Source: Blastocladiella emersonii ATCC 22665 (taxonomy: Eukaryota; Blastocladiomycota; Blastocladiomycetes; Blastocladiales; Blastocladiaceae). Taken from it: 64,000 nt of DNA. The notes under the pieces are model-generated. The model saw nothing but the letters and a program-made list of their open reading frames with translations. It had not been told where the DNA came from and did not search any database. This document shows positions 31,621 through 40,852 of this stretch, in pieces (positions within the stretch are counted from its first letter, which is position 1; each line of letters opens with the position of its first letter). The stretch is taken from the NCBI GenBank assembly GCA_025594325.1, contig JANHCV010000002.1:1798001-1862000 (forward strand), given 5' to 3'. The translations under genes were made by a program, and so were the position numbers.

Positions 31621-32589
31621 GGTTGCCAGCTGGTTGAGAGCGCGCACGGTTAGCGAGCTCAGTAGTTCTCAGCTGTAGCTTTAGCGAAGCTGAGTTTCTG
31701 TTTGAGCAATTGAAACCTATCAGAGACATCAACCTGCACGTGAACCAAGCTTCGTCTGCAGTTCTGGCCCCCGACCCCAACTCTCTTGGTCTAGCTCTCA
31801 TTCCAAGTCCTCGACTCCCCGCATTGGCCTCAGCCCGGTGTAATAAAAATTCTGACACTGCTTATTTGATGCGGCGACCTACTTGAACGTCTTTGAGTGC
31901 GCGGCAAGTCGCAGCGACAGTGGAGCGGTCGGTCGCTGGTGTCTCCCACTGCTGCGCCACCCGCTGAGCCACCCGCTGAGCCACCGCTCTCCGACCCCGC
32001 CTGCAGCTCCGTTGCCAACCGTTACGACTGCTTTCGAAGAACAACAATCAGCGCAGCATCAAGGTCGCGCAAAAAATCATTATGAAGCATTCGGCGCAAA
32101 ATATAGGTCCTCTATTCCCGCTGTTTCCCCAAACTGACTTCAATCTGGCCGCCCGAACTGTCGCGCTTTGATCCGTCTTTTTCTTCCTCTTGAAGCGCAA
32201 AAAAAAATTGAAAGTTTGTGAATCGCTCGATTACCGAGGTAGTTCAAGGTCATGGATCTCGGTTGTTGTTCGCAAGGAAATGATTTCATTCTCGGCGATG
32301 GGTAGCGTCTACAAAGTGATTACTGAGGGGTAGCGATGACGTGACGTACACATTGACTGGAGAAAGCTCAACATGCACGCAGCAAGGCGAGAGTGGTGCG
32401 ACGCGACCCTGACACAGACGGTGAGTACAACACCGGGGTCCACGACCACGGCTGGATCGCGCCCGCTAACTGAGCCTAGCCTGGCGATAAGAAAGAAGGG
32501 TCAGCAGCGTCAGGCGTGTACGCGCCCGCTGTATCGTACTGAAAGTAGTCAGCCGCAAATCGTACTCGACACCGCGTACTACGTCGTGC
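31621..32589. other. Gene-poor region
   Basis: About 970 bp of lower-GC sequence with short repeats (for example two direct copies of GCCACCCGCTGA around 31959-31983) and an A-run near 32199. Short open frames exist on both strands but none shows protein-like conservation or a domain. No RNA gene was recognised. Confidence 0.45.
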
Positions 32590-32970
32590 GGGTCGACCTG
32601 CGTGACACAATTCTGTCTCGCTCCAACGCGTCGTTGATAAGGTTAAGGGCGAGGCGCACATGTACGTCGTTGACGCGATGGACATCAAGGACGGGCCCTG
32701 CGTCGAGATCATCTTGGGCTCGGTCCTGATCGCTGGTCAGACGTCGGCCGCGTGCGAAAGATACTCACGGCGACGCTCGTTGCGTTCCGCTCGATAGCCA
32801 TCGCCCAGAACGCGAGTCAGGGTGACGCCCAGCTCATCATCCTCACGGGCTTTGCTGCGCTCAACAAGGAGCTCAGCTGCGATGTGTACACGACCAATGT
32901 TGAGGTTGGCGGTGCCCAAATCATACACTGCGGCGCTTCACGGCGTTGTCCAAATTATCCAAGTTTTTAT
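32590..32970 (+). pseudogene. Fragment resembling acetyl-CoA carboxylase carboxyltransferase domain
   Basis: Two overlapping frames give VEIILGSVLIAGQTS followed, after one frameshift near 32750, by LTATLVAFRSIAIA and then IILTGFAALNKELS, DVYTTNVEVGGAQII. The order and spacing match the carboxyltransferase core of eukaryotic acetyl-CoA carboxylase (GSGLIAGxTS, ITLVTCRSVGIGAYLVRLGQ, IILTGxxALNKxLGREVYTSNxQLGGxQIM), with a short internal deletion after the CRSVGI strand. Stops and frameshifts bound it on both sides. The rest of the >2000-residue enzyme is absent. It is a displaced, decayed gene fragment; identification rests on recognition by eye. Confidence 0.6.
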
Positions 32971-33523
32971 TAACCTTCCCGCCCACTGCAACACACCGCG
33001 CTTGATCCTTCACCCGCCGATCAGCAACCCAGCAACCATCGCTGCCGCGGACCTGGCCTTGGCCTTCTCGTCAGTGGCTTCTTTGTTTGCAAAGGGTGCC
33101 GCCAATGAAGCCTTGTACCAGTTCGGCGAGGTGGATCGCAAGCTTACGAACCGCAACACAGAAAGCACACGGCGGGAACAGGTGCGTGAGGTCGACTGGT
33201 TCTTAGACTGCTTCTCATGGACCGGGACCATGAGCAGGTGCTCGGGCGAACGTTCTCTCCAGCAAGGCTGCGGACGATCCGCGCTCAGGAACAAGGCGGC
33301 GTGGGCGGCCGCGACCTTGGTCACGAGGGCTTCTCCCGCTCCTCAACTTTGTTAACTCGGTTTACTTAACTGGCACGGACTATCAGGCAGCCAGCGCGAC
33401 TTGTTTGAGTCCAGCTTCAGTTCCGACCATGAGCCAAGGCTTCGAGTGCTTGCTCAACCGAATAACGTGATTTTCCGCGGCCACAATGCTCATGGCTGTG
33501 GGGGAGTTGGCCATGGACGCGTG
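32971..33523. other. Region between ACC-like fragment and retrotransposon
   Basis: About 550 bp. A 177-codon frame overlapping it (32822-33355, plus) is mostly a shifted reading of the ACC-like fragment and then unconserved sequence. I see no supported gene. Confidence 0.4.
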
Positions 33524-33528
33524 CCTAC
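33524..33528. repeat. Target-site duplication CCTAC, left
   Basis: Identical to 39199-39203 on the other side of the element; 5 bp is the size made by Ty3/gypsy integrases. Confidence 0.9.
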
Positions 33529-33744
33529 TGTTGATGCCAACAGAAGGAGGCAGGAGACAAGTAGTCAGGGATGTCTATTCCTGCTTTCGGCCCCGAACCC
33601 AAGACGGGGAGAGGGGAGAATGGATAACAAAGCAGGGCGCGCCGCAGCGGGGTGCGGCGGCGCGGGAGCGAGGGATTGCGGGCGGCTCACGCGAGATCAG
33701 ATGATTGATCACCGCGGTCGTGGCCACATGAACGACACGCAACA
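33529..33744 (-). repeat. 3' LTR of the chromovirus (relative to coding strand)
   Basis: 216 bp, starting TGTTGA and ending CAACA on the plus strand. It differs from the other LTR at 9 positions, by eye, all transitions. The polypurine tract GGGGGGAGGTGA abuts it at 33745-33756 (minus strand) and contains the pol stop codon. Confidence 0.93.
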
Positions 33745-35387
33745 TCACCTCCCCCCAGACCGTGACCTGAGCGACTTGACGAACCCTTGGTACACCGCGT
33801 TCTTGAGCTGGCGACCGGACCGGCTGCGCGTGATGGACGACGGCGGGTCGGGCGAGGGTGAGCGCGCGCGCTTTGGGTTGGCGCGGGCGGGCGATGAGGC
33901 GGCTGAGGACTGCATGACCAAGAACTGCGACTTGTCGGCCGAGACTTGGCGAGGAGCAGGATCTTGGCGTGGAGCGGGCACAGGGGAAGACGCGGCGACC
34001 TTGGAGGCGAGACGCTGCAGCGAACGCTGGCGCTCAAGCCGGGTGTCGGCCGAGATCTTCTTGTGGTAGTTGTTGATGGCGCCGGCGGTGTTGAAGCTGC
34101 TGGCGGGGATCCACGAGTTCTTGGCGGAGCGATCGGACCAGCGGACCAGGTACTCGCGCTCGCCGTTCGCGCCATCGCAATGACAGAGGATGTCGCGCAC
34201 GGTGTCCGATTCGCCCAAAGGCGCCGACTTGGGCTGGATGAGGCGCAGGTGGTGCGCGGGGATCTTCTTGACAAGTGCGCCAGTGGCGTCGCGGAGCGCG
34301 TACGCGCCGCCACGGTTGCGGCGGACCACTGTGTATGGGCCCTCGTAGCGTGGGTCGAGGCGGGAGGCGCGGTTGGTGGTCATGCGCATGACGATGGCGC
34401 CCGCGGGGAAGTCGGTGGCAATGATCTTGCGGTGCTGATTGGCGCGCGCTTGCACAATGGCGTTGCGGTCAGCGGTGCGCAGCGCAATGGCGGGGTAGAT
34501 GGACTCGGTCATGAGCTTGAGGCGAGCGAGCTGCTCCTGCTTGGTCATGTCGCGGAGGGGCGGCTGCGCGCAGTAGTTGTGGAGCGCGTTGGTGGGACGC
34601 GCGAACATGAGCGAGAAGGGCGTCAAGCCGTGGCGCGCGTGCGCGCGCATGTTGTAGGCATACTGGATGGCTGGGACCATGGCGGGCCAGCGGTTGAGCT
34701 GCCCGTTGAGCAAGGGGAGCAGCATCTCCTTGACCAAGCGAACAAGACGCTCCGAGGCGCTGTTGGCCTGCGGGTGGTACGGCGACACGAGGTGGCAGTC
34801 GATGCCGGCCATGTCGGCAAGCGAAGCGATGATCTGGTTGGCGAACTCGGGGCCGTTGTCAGACTGGATGATGCGCGGGAAACCGAATTGGAAGCACGTG
34901 GCCAGGAAGCAGGTGGCGACCTCGCCGGCAGACGCGGAGCGGATCGGGTGGAGCCATGCGAACTGGGTGCAGATGTCAATGATCACGAGCACGTGCGTGT
35001 ATCCGTTGGGCGAGATGGGCAGCTGCATGCAGTCCATGGACAGGTGGTCAAGCGGCAGCAGCGCCTCAATCGAGCGCATCAGGTGGAAACCCTGCCGCGT
35101 GGCCGAGAACTGCGCGCACGGGATGCAACCGGCAATGACGCGCTGGTAGTTGGCAAGCATGCCAGGCCATACGTGGCCGAGGACGACGAGCTGCTGCTGT
35201 GTGGCCGCAGGACCCAAGTGGCCCCAGTCGTGCACGTCGCGGATGATCTGGTTGCGCTGGTCACGCAGAGCAGGCGCCATGTTGAGGCGCTGCACAGGCG
35301 GGACAGTGCCGATGGGCAAGAACTTGGGCCGCGGCGCGCTACCCTTGGGGGCGGGTGCGGCGGCGACGACGCGGGCGTGCACAGCGG

Positions 35388-35766
35388 GCGCGGGTGTTGA
35401 AGAAGAGCTGCCCCCATGGGTGGGTGCGGCAGCAAAAGCGCGGGCCTGCTCCACGGGCAGGAGCAAGGCCAGCGCGAGGAAGAAGTGTCGAGCACGATTC
35501 TCTGCAAGGGAGAGATCATGCGTCATGAGCTGCTCGAGCTCGCCATTGCCAAGGGCACACTCGGGGAGAGACGGCGCGGGTGTTGAAGAAGAGCTGCCCC
35601 CATGGGTGGGTGTGGCAGCAAAAGCGCAGGCCCGCTCCACGGGCAGGAGCGAGGCCAGCGCAAGGAAAAAGTGTTGAGCACCATTCTCCGCGAGGGAGAG
35701 ATTGTGCGTCATGAGCTGCTCGAGCTCGCTGTCGCCGAGGGCACACTCGGGGAGAGACGGCGCGGG
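35388..35766 (-). repeat. 186-bp tandem duplication inside pol
   Basis: Two copies with period 186 bp (from 35388 and 35574), plus the start of a third at 35760. They encode a 62-residue unit containing CALG-ELEQLMTH and AENxAxHFFLAL between RNase H and integrase. The period is a multiple of three, so the frame is kept. Copies differ by scattered substitutions. Confidence 0.85.
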
Positions 35767-36358
35767 AGAGGATCCGGAGGGACCCCCCCCCACCAGTGGG
35801 CGCCCATGGGGGGAACGCGATACAGGACGACGGCTGGCGCGGTTGATGGCAACAAGATGGGCACGGGCGTCGGTATTATACAGGCGCGACAGGATGTTGG
35901 GCAGCACGTTCAGGACGGCGGGGAGGTGCGTGACCAAGGACGAGAGGGAGAGCAGCGTGTTGAGCCAGTTTTTGAGGATGGGCGACAGGCGCTTCTGCGT
36001 GAACATGTGGGTGAGCGCCGCGTGGTCCGTGAACAACGCGAAACGGCGGCCGTGGAGGTAGTAGAAGAAGCGAGTGAGCGCGAAGACAATGCCGAGGAGC
36101 TCGCGCTTGGTGGCCGAGTAGTTCTGCTCAGCGGGCTGCAGAGAGCGAGAGGCAAATGAGATGTAGCGCGGGGACTCGCAGCTACCCTGGAACAGGACGG
36201 CGCTGAGACCGACGTTCGAGGCGTCGGTAGTGACAAAGAACGGCTTGGAGAAATCAGGCAGCGCGAGACACGGGGCGGCGGCAACGGCGGCCTTTAAGGC
36301 GAGGAACGCCTGCTCGCACTCGTTGGTCCACACGTTGCGGACGTCAAGGTTGATGCGC

Positions 36359-36374
36359 TTGAGGTTTTGAGGTT
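36359..36374 (-). repeat. 8-bp tandem duplication causing pol frameshift
   Basis: TTGAGGTT occurs twice in a row; the RT frame (ending ..DALRNLK) and the RNase H frame (..RINLDVRNVW) would be continuous with one copy. Confidence 0.8.
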
Positions 36375-36797
36375 GCGCAGCGCGTCAAGCGGGTGCATGA
36401 GGACTGCGGCGAGCGGGATGTAGGCGCGCAGGTAGTTGACGAGGCCAAGGAACTTCTGGACCTGGTTGCCGGACGTTGGACGCGGCCAGTTGCGGATCGA
36501 GACGACCTTGGCCTCGGCGGGCTGCACGCCCTTGGCCGAGACAACGTGGCCAAGCAGGTGCACGCGTGCGTAGTAGAAGAAGCACTTGGCGGGGTTGAGG
36601 CGGAGGTTCCACCGCGTGAGACGGTAGACAACGAGGACAAGGTGCTGCATGTGCTCCTCAATTGAGGCCAAGAAGATGACGAGATCGTCAATGAAGACGC
36701 GCACAAACGGCATGTCGTGGAAGATGTTGGACATGACGGCCTGGAACTGCGCCGAGAGAGTCTTGATGCCAAACGGGCCGCGCGAAGACGACATCGG

Positions 36798-37100
36798 GCT
36801 GGATAGAGCCGGAATGATGTTGTCGAGGAACAGGTCTGCACGCACAGTCAGGAACGCTGGGTAGCACCGAGAAGGCTCGCCGCGAACGGGCGTGCGGTTC
36901 GCTGCAGCCAAACGAGCGCGCAAAGACGACATCAGGCTGGATAGAGCCGGAATGATGTTGTCAAGGAACAGGTCTGCACGCACAGTCAGGAACGCTGGGT
37001 AGCACTGAGAAGGCTTGCCGCAAACGGGCGTGCGGTTCGCCACAGCCAAACAAGCGCGCAAAGACGAAATCGGGCTGGATAGAGCCGGAATGATGAGGTC
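36798..37100 (-). repeat. 138-bp tandem repeat at the RT N-terminal side
   Basis: Units start at 36798, 36936 and (truncated) 37074, period 138 bp. The translated 46-residue unit contains NRTPV, CYPAFLTVRADLFLDN and IIPALSS. They stand where the fingers of reverse transcriptase would be expected, so the repeat probably replaced or disrupted that part. Confidence 0.85.
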
Positions 37101-37514
37101 AGAGATATTATTATTGTGAGCGACAAGCGCCACGTACAGGTCGCGGATGGACGCGCGTGCCCAGGTCACAAAAATGCAGGCGTGCCCAGCCAGACGGGGT
37201 CGACTGCACCGGCGCCGTTGTGCTCACGGCGCGCACCAGAGCGGGCGGGGGTGGCGAAATGCGCGACGGGACCGAGGCGGCCGCAAAGGGGATTGTTGTG
37301 GGTGACGGTGGCAGCGCGGGCTGAGGTGGGGCCGAGGCGGGAGCCGACAATGATGTGGTAGAACTTGTTGAGCAGGTGCGCAAACAGGCTGGTGGCGGAC
37401 GCCGGCAGGAGGGCGAGGACACGGAGGTGGTGGGCGAGCAGGGGCTGGGAGCGGGGAATGCCATCGACTGCGCAGGCAGGCGAGGAGACAAACTTGGAGC
37501 GGGAGCGCTCGAGG

Positions 37515-37842
37515 TCATCTGCCAAACTTGGTCTCAAGACCCGCGGGCCAGACAGGCGCCACGGCCGCGTGGTAGTTGCGCGGGGCGCGCTTGTGCACAG
37601 CGGAGCGGGAGCGCAAGCGGGACCGGGGATGCAAGTGGGACTGGGAACGCGAGCGCTGACGCTTGTTGCTGCCGCCACAATCACGATCGTGGCGGTTGTT
37701 GGGCACAGCAAGAAGCGCACGCGGGGCGTTGCGGGACGCGCAGTCGTCACGGCTGGCCTTGCCCTTGTTGTACTGGCCGTTCTTGTCGTGGGCGCCGCCG
37801 CCGCAGTGGTTGTTGTTCTTGTTGTTGTAGTTGTTGTAGTAG

Positions 37843-37876
<34 letters not shown>

Positions 37877-38960
37877 AGTTGTTGTTGTTGTTGTTGTTGT
37901 TGTAGTTGTTGTTGTTCTTGTTCTTGTCCTTGTCCTTGTTGCCCGACTTGGTGCGCGCGGGCGGCACAGCGGACGAGGCGTCGCCAGCATTGCCGGCGGG
38001 CGCCTTGCTGCGCGAGGCGATCTGGATGTAGCCGTGGAGGCCAATGAGGTCGACGAGTGTGAGCGGGGTGCGCTTGGAGGTGGCGGTGCCAAGCGTGTGG
38101 CAGAGGACGTTGTAGACATTGTCCTTGATGCCCTTGACCAAGTTGGGGAACGAGGAGAGGAGCGCGGGAGGCAGGTGGCCGGTGGGATCCAGGCAACCCC
38201 CCTTGCAGAGACGCCAGACAAACACAACGCGGTGGCGCTCAAGGGTGAGGCCCAGAGTGGCGGGGAACGAGAGGTCGAGGTAGCGGACAATGGTGGCGCG
38301 CTCCATGTGGTCAAAGAAGTGGGCGATCAGCTGGTGCTCCTTGAGACTGGCACCCTTGCGGACCATCGACTTGTACACAACCTGGGCGTCGTGGCCAACG
38401 GTGGTGGTGGCGGCGTCAAGCAGCTTGTACAGGTTGTGCAGCGGGTAGAGGTTGCGGAGGTTGCGGAGGAAGGTGGCTGGGTCTCGGCAGTTGCCGCGGG
38501 TCTGGTGGCGGAAGTTGATGCGGGTGCTCTCGATGTCGGCGCGCAGCTGCTTGTCGACGCTGGTGGTTGATGCGGCGGGAGCGGCTGGCGAGGCGGCGGC
38601 CGGCGCGGCCGGGGGCACCCTGGCGGGCAGCATGTCGACGGCGAGGTTGATCATGTTGTTGTAGCGCGAGTGCGCGGCGATGAGCGCGTCCAGCGCCTTG
38701 GCGGCCTGGGCCTGCAGCTTGGGCGGGTGGGTGGCTGATGTGCCGTTGCCCTGGGACGGCGCGGGTTGCGCGGCAGCGTTGATGGCGGCTGATCAGGCAG
38801 CGAACTGCTCAGCGAGTAGCTGGCGCAGCTCAGCGGCGCGCGCGCGTGCGGCGGGCACGGCCTGGGGGTCCTTGGCTGCGGCGCTGCATGTGCCGGGGAG
38901 CGCGGAGATGTCGCTGCAGAGCGCCGGCGAGATGGTGAAGGTGGTGGGGTTTGAGGCCAT
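37515..38960 (-). pseudogene. Chromovirus gag with in-frame TGA
   Basis: Starts at ATG 38960 (MASNPTTFTISPAL), 22 bp inside the 5' LTR, and ends at 37515. After LAEQFAA there is a TGA at 38795-38793; the same frame then stays open to the end. The stop would fit a CGA-to-TGA transition. The conserved capsid-like part follows (FRHQTRGNCRDPATFLRNL, LIAHFFDHMERATIVRYL). Next is a poly-Asn/Tyr region from a (GTT)n microsatellite, and then a basic C-terminus. A canonical CX2CX4HX4C zinc knuckle is not visible. Confidence 0.8.
37808..37936. repeat. (GTT)n microsatellite within gag
   Basis: About 130 bp of GTT units interrupted by GTA and CTT. On the coding strand it gives runs of Asn with occasional Tyr and Lys. 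Confidence 0.9.
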
Positions 38961-38982
38961 GCGGAAAACTACTTGAAGAAAA

Positions 38983-39198
38983 TGTTGACGCCGACAGAAA
39001 GAGGCGGGAGACAAGTAGTCAGGGATGTCTATTCCTGCCTTTGGCCCCAAACCCAAGACGGGGAGAGGGGAGAATGGATAACAAAGCAGGGCGCGCCGCA
39101 GCGGGGTGCGGCGGCGTGGGAGCGAGGGATTGCAGGCGGCTCACGCGAGATCAGATGATTGATCACCGCGGTCGTGGCCACATGAACGACACGCAACA
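38983..39198 (-). repeat. 5' LTR of the chromovirus (relative to coding strand)
   Basis: 216 bp with the same termini as 33529-33744. Immediately inside it, at 38968-38975, ACTACTTG is complementary to CAAGTAGT inside the LTR at 39012-39019. No TGG-type tRNA primer-binding site is visible next to the LTR, so Tf1-like self-priming is possible. Confidence 0.93.
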
Positions 39199-39203
39199 CC
39201 TAC
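39199..39203. repeat. Target-site duplication CCTAC, right
   Basis: Matches 33524-33528. Confidence 0.9.
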
Positions 39204-40852
39204 CGCGCGCGTTGTACCTGCGCTGCTGTTCTCATCATTGACACGGCAGACTAAAGCTACAGCTGAGACCCAAGTGTGTGCGCAGCACACACACCTAGTT
39301 ATTAACTACGAGGGGAAGCATTATAGAACCTCCTGGACGCTCCCCTGAACCAGCCTCTTTAAATCGAGCGTGGGGACTCAAAGCAGATCACGTGTCAAAC
39401 AATCACGTGAGCGGTGCGAGACAGTTTTCTGCCTTGGAAACGACCCGGTTATCATGCCGTCGACTTGAGCGGAAAAGGATGCGACAGGATACGCAAGTTT
39501 ATGTGTATTGATGGACGAGCACCCAAGACGGCAAACCATGTCGCAGTGGACGGGACAACGTCTCGCGCCCGCACCACACCCAGATTCCATGAGACGATCT
39601 ATGACCACGCACATGCGTCCGATGACGCATCCAGCTGCGAGCACCAAGCGCAGTGTCTAATTCCTAGTCTGGTCTGGCGGCAGGGAACGCGAAACCCAGC
39701 CGTTGCTGACGCACGGAGCGCGAACGTGCTCATGCCGAACCGAACCAGGAGGCTAAGCGGCAAGGAGGTGCTCATTGTGAAGGAAGGCCGACGCACGCGC
39801 GTGATCACGGACCGGATTTGCAAACTGGTCATGGGGCAGGTGAACGAGATCGCGTACTGTGGTAGATTGCGTGGACTAGTCTATTGAGACAGTAGGCAGG
39901 GTGACAGGAGATGAGGTTTGCCAGTTGAGCGGGACCATTGTAAGCATAAGTTTGACAACGATAAGTGTTGCAGACATGTCACGAGCGCGGTACCGAGTCA
40001 GGAAGTACTTGAGTGCTGCCGAGATCGTTCTCCAACGGGTCATTCATTGTCGTAACCCATGGTGTTGATTCTTTCGGTAGAAGAGTTGATGTGCTCGAGC
40101 TTGCGGCGCTTAAGCGGTAATGGCGCGACGCGAGAAGATCGAATTGATTAGCGAGTAGCGGCTGAATCTAATAGATCAGAGGACTTGGTCAGCCCGTGTT
40201 CGAGGAGCGTGTAACGCGAATGTGTACCTGGAAGTAGCGTCCACATGATTGTGAGAAAGCCACTACCCAGCACCAGGCAACCCTTGCAACGACAACGTGA
40301 ACTGAAATATATTTCAGCAAGTGTCAATGATCGCAAGTTTGGAGAACGCGCGAAACCGCGTGCGCACCAAACGCCTTCGCCGGGCACGGTCCACGCCAAT
40401 GCAAGGCACCGACGGAATTGACAAAACTTCAGCGAGTCGGTCCCGATGCAAGAAGTCTTCATTTCCAAACATGAGTTGGTTCGTGGGGAGCGTGAGCGTT
40501 GCGGAGGAGGCGGGAGCGCAAAGCGAGCGGAACGGGCTCGCGTCTAGTCTCGGTGCACAGATTCGTTCCCACGTGTGGCGCGCCGTTGGACCTGCCAAAC
40601 GCGTCAAAGTGGCGCTCGGGCTGACCGTGGAAACGAGTCTGGAATCTAGTTTCACCCCCACCCCTCCCGCCACGTCGCGTCGCGTCGCAGGGGCACGTGC
40701 GCAAGTGTTGGGGGCGCCGATCGCTCCGCGCGCTCGGTGCCGCCCGCCCACGCAGAGCCTTGCCGCGAGCTTGTCCGCCGCCCCGCCTCTCCTTCCCCTC
40801 CCTCTCTCTCCTTCTTGCAACCCAACACACCCTGCAACGCATCAAACCCCCC
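39204..40852. other. Gene-poor region between retrotransposon and methylmalonyl-CoA mutase
   Basis: 1.65 kb. It holds a foldback repeat (39601-39820) and short open frames without protein character. The last ~300 bp are pyrimidine-rich and probably contain the promoter and leader of the mutase gene. A long upstream frame joined to the mutase through the unspliced intron is a shadow. Confidence 0.5.
39601..39820. repeat. Foldback repeat, copy A
   Basis: About 220 bp with imperfect terminal inverted arms (TGACCACGCACATGCGTCCG near 39602 against the reverse complement of the segment around 39787-39810; about 16 of 20 match). The interior, for example GGCAGGGAACGCGAAACC near 39672, is clearly similar to the reverse complement of 45070-45125 in copy B. 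No coding capacity was seen. Confidence 0.55.

Larger units (their letters stand above)
33745..37169 (-). pseudogene. Chromovirus pol (RT-RNase H-integrase-chromodomain), frameshifted
   Basis: Two frames. 37169-36294 carries the RT palm with FIDDLVIFL (the catalytic DD), LNPAKCFFYYARVHLLGHVVS and the thumb; upstream RT strands are missing. 36333-33745 carries RNase H (VTTDASNVGLSAVLFQ, TKRELLGIVFAL, FTDHAALTHMF), a 62-residue tandem repeat linker, the integrase zinc finger (HDWGHLG...C..C), the integrase core D-D-E (HLSMDCMQL, QSDNGPEF, SERLVRLVKE), a GPYTVV GPY/F motif and a chromodomain (EYLVRWSDRSAKNSWIPASSF). The frames are separated by a tandem 8-bp duplication TTGAGGTT at 36359-36374; removing one copy would restore the frame. 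The stop codon lies directly against the LTR. Confidence 0.88.
33529..39198 (-). mobile_element. Complete Ty3/gypsy chromovirus (LTR retrotransposon), decayed
   Basis: 5,670 bp bounded by two 216-bp LTRs (TG...CA ends) and a 5-bp target duplication CCTAC on each side (33524-33528 and 39199-39203). Coding is on the minus strand: Gag (38960-37515), then RT, RNase H, integrase and a chromodomain (37169-33745). Gene order RT-RH-IN plus a GPY/F motif and chromodomain place it in the chromoviruses. It is not intact: Gag has an in-frame TGA, the RT N-terminal part is missing or scrambled around tandem repeats, and an 8-bp duplication shifts the RT/RNase H frame. The target duplication shows that it inserted as a whole here. 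Confidence 0.95.

Noticed and set aside
34000-35400. 484-codon plus-strand frame antisense to the integrase
   Set aside because: The minus strand carries an unmistakable integrase and chromodomain; the plus frame is its antisense shadow.
39414-39887. 157-codon open frame on the plus strand
   Set aside because: It overlaps foldback repeat copy A, lacks any domain, and the related copy B does not keep the frame.
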